Below the pieces are notes generated by a model, which was not told the origin of the DNA, made no database searches, and saw only the letters and a program-made list of their open reading frames with translations. A stretch of DNA of 7,482 nucleotides, taken from positions 1-7,482 of the forward strand of contig QQUO01000164.1 in NCBI GenBank assembly GCA_008501575.1. The letters are read 5' to 3'. Shown piece after piece: positions 7,073 through 7,482 of this stretch (its first letter is position 1; each line of letters begins with the position of its first letter). A program made the translations under genes and the position numbers. The DNA comes from Pseudomonadota bacterium (GTDB lineage: Bacteria; Pseudomonadota; Gammaproteobacteria; Xanthomonadales; Marinicellaceae).

Positions 7073-7482
7073 CTATTCTAACTTCGGTTCAAGCTTAATA
7101 CCCACAGACCAATTTTTACTTGTTTCTTTTGAATATCTTTGCAACTGTTGAACAGTCCCAACAGCCGAAAAACCAAATGATTTAAATGCTTTTAATTCAT
7201 CCAGCCAGCTATTAGGATTAAGGTTTAAATCAGTCAAAATCGATGTCATTTTTACAGGTATAAAACCATGAGTTTCATCCCGAATAATCCGACCAGTTTG
7301 ATCGAGTAAATCAAGGTAGCTGGAAAGGTAATAGGGTAAGTTATTTTCACCCTGACCAAAGCCCAATAAATCCGTTTGGTTTTCCTCAATCCGTTCTTTA
7401 ATTGAAGTAAACTCTGAATCACGCAATGTCTTAGCTAATCCGGCCCGAATGGGGTTTAAATCAACATAAGCCATACATGTTA
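7073..7482 (-). CDS. REP-associated-type (IS200-like, Y1) transposase, C-terminal part
   Basis: The minus-strand frame is open from the right edge to TAG at 7073-7075, giving 135 visible residues. The ATG at 7474 is internal, because the frame continues upstream (Thr-Cys before Met) and the protein is cut by the window edge. The YVDLNPIRAG signature followed by a DSEFTSIKERI-like stretch, then SSYLDLLDQTGR and the ending AVGTVQQLQRYS, is typical of the roughly 300-residue transposase family related to TnpA_REP. These are HUH-fold single-strand DNA transposases; the HUH metal-binding part lies outside the window. Such proteins are often single-copy and associated with short palindromic repeats rather than forming a classical insertion sequence. 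I see no frameshift in the visible part. It converges on the 109-residue gene across a 260-bp spacer full of repeats. Confidence 0.87.
   Translation of the reverse strand, partial: TCMAYVDLNPIRAGLAKTLRDSEFTSIKERIEENQTDLLGFGQGENNLPYYLSSYLDLLDQTGRIIRDETHGFIPVKMTSILTDLNLNPNSWLDELKAFKSFGFSAVGTVQQLQRYSKETSKNWSVGIKLEPKLE

Noticed and set aside
7073..7474. A complete 133-residue protein starting at ATG 7474
   Set aside because: The frame is open upstream to the window edge, and YVDLNP lies mid-protein in this transposase family, so the visible part is a C-terminal fragment.

Overview
The window looks like chromosomal DNA of a gammaproteobacterium with moderate to low GC. RecD, ProC and the ClsC-like phospholipase D protein all resemble gammaproteobacterial homologues. 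I cannot name the genus. A marine lineage is a guess from the base composition and from the type of transposase at the right edge.

Layout, left to right. (1) Positions 1-441 hold the C-terminal end of recD, the helicase alpha subunit of exodeoxyribonuclease V; its 5' part lies outside the window. (2) After a 43-bp gap come a small VOC-fold (glyoxalase-like) protein and proC (pyrroline-5-carboxylate reductase), joined by a 4-bp ATGA stop/start overlap. (3) A 79-bp gap holds the best promoter in the window, a consensus TATAAT with a 4/6 -35 box at 17-bp spacing. It drives a 1037-residue SNF2-family ATPase with an N-terminal SWIM zinc-finger motif. The SNF2 gene is coupled by a second ATGA overlap to a membrane-anchored two-HKD phospholipase D / cardiolipin synthase-like protein. 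A 109-residue protein of unknown function follows 32 bp later. (4) Positions 6813-7072 are AT-rich and non-coding. They carry short direct repeats, a tandem 10-mer, a nested inverted-repeat structure and a perfect 5-bp-stem hairpin. (5) Converging from the right on the minus strand is the C-terminal end of a REP-associated-type (IS200-like, Y1) transposase, which runs off the window.

Functionally this is mostly ordinary core-genome content: DNA recombination/repair (RecD), proline synthesis (ProC), a chromatin-remodeller-like ATPase and phospholipid metabolism. I see no convincing new multi-gene system. The parts most worth a second look are the coupled SNF2-PLD pair with its unknown third gene, and the structured repeat-rich stretch beside the transposase, which may be a REP-like or MITE-like element mobilised by it.
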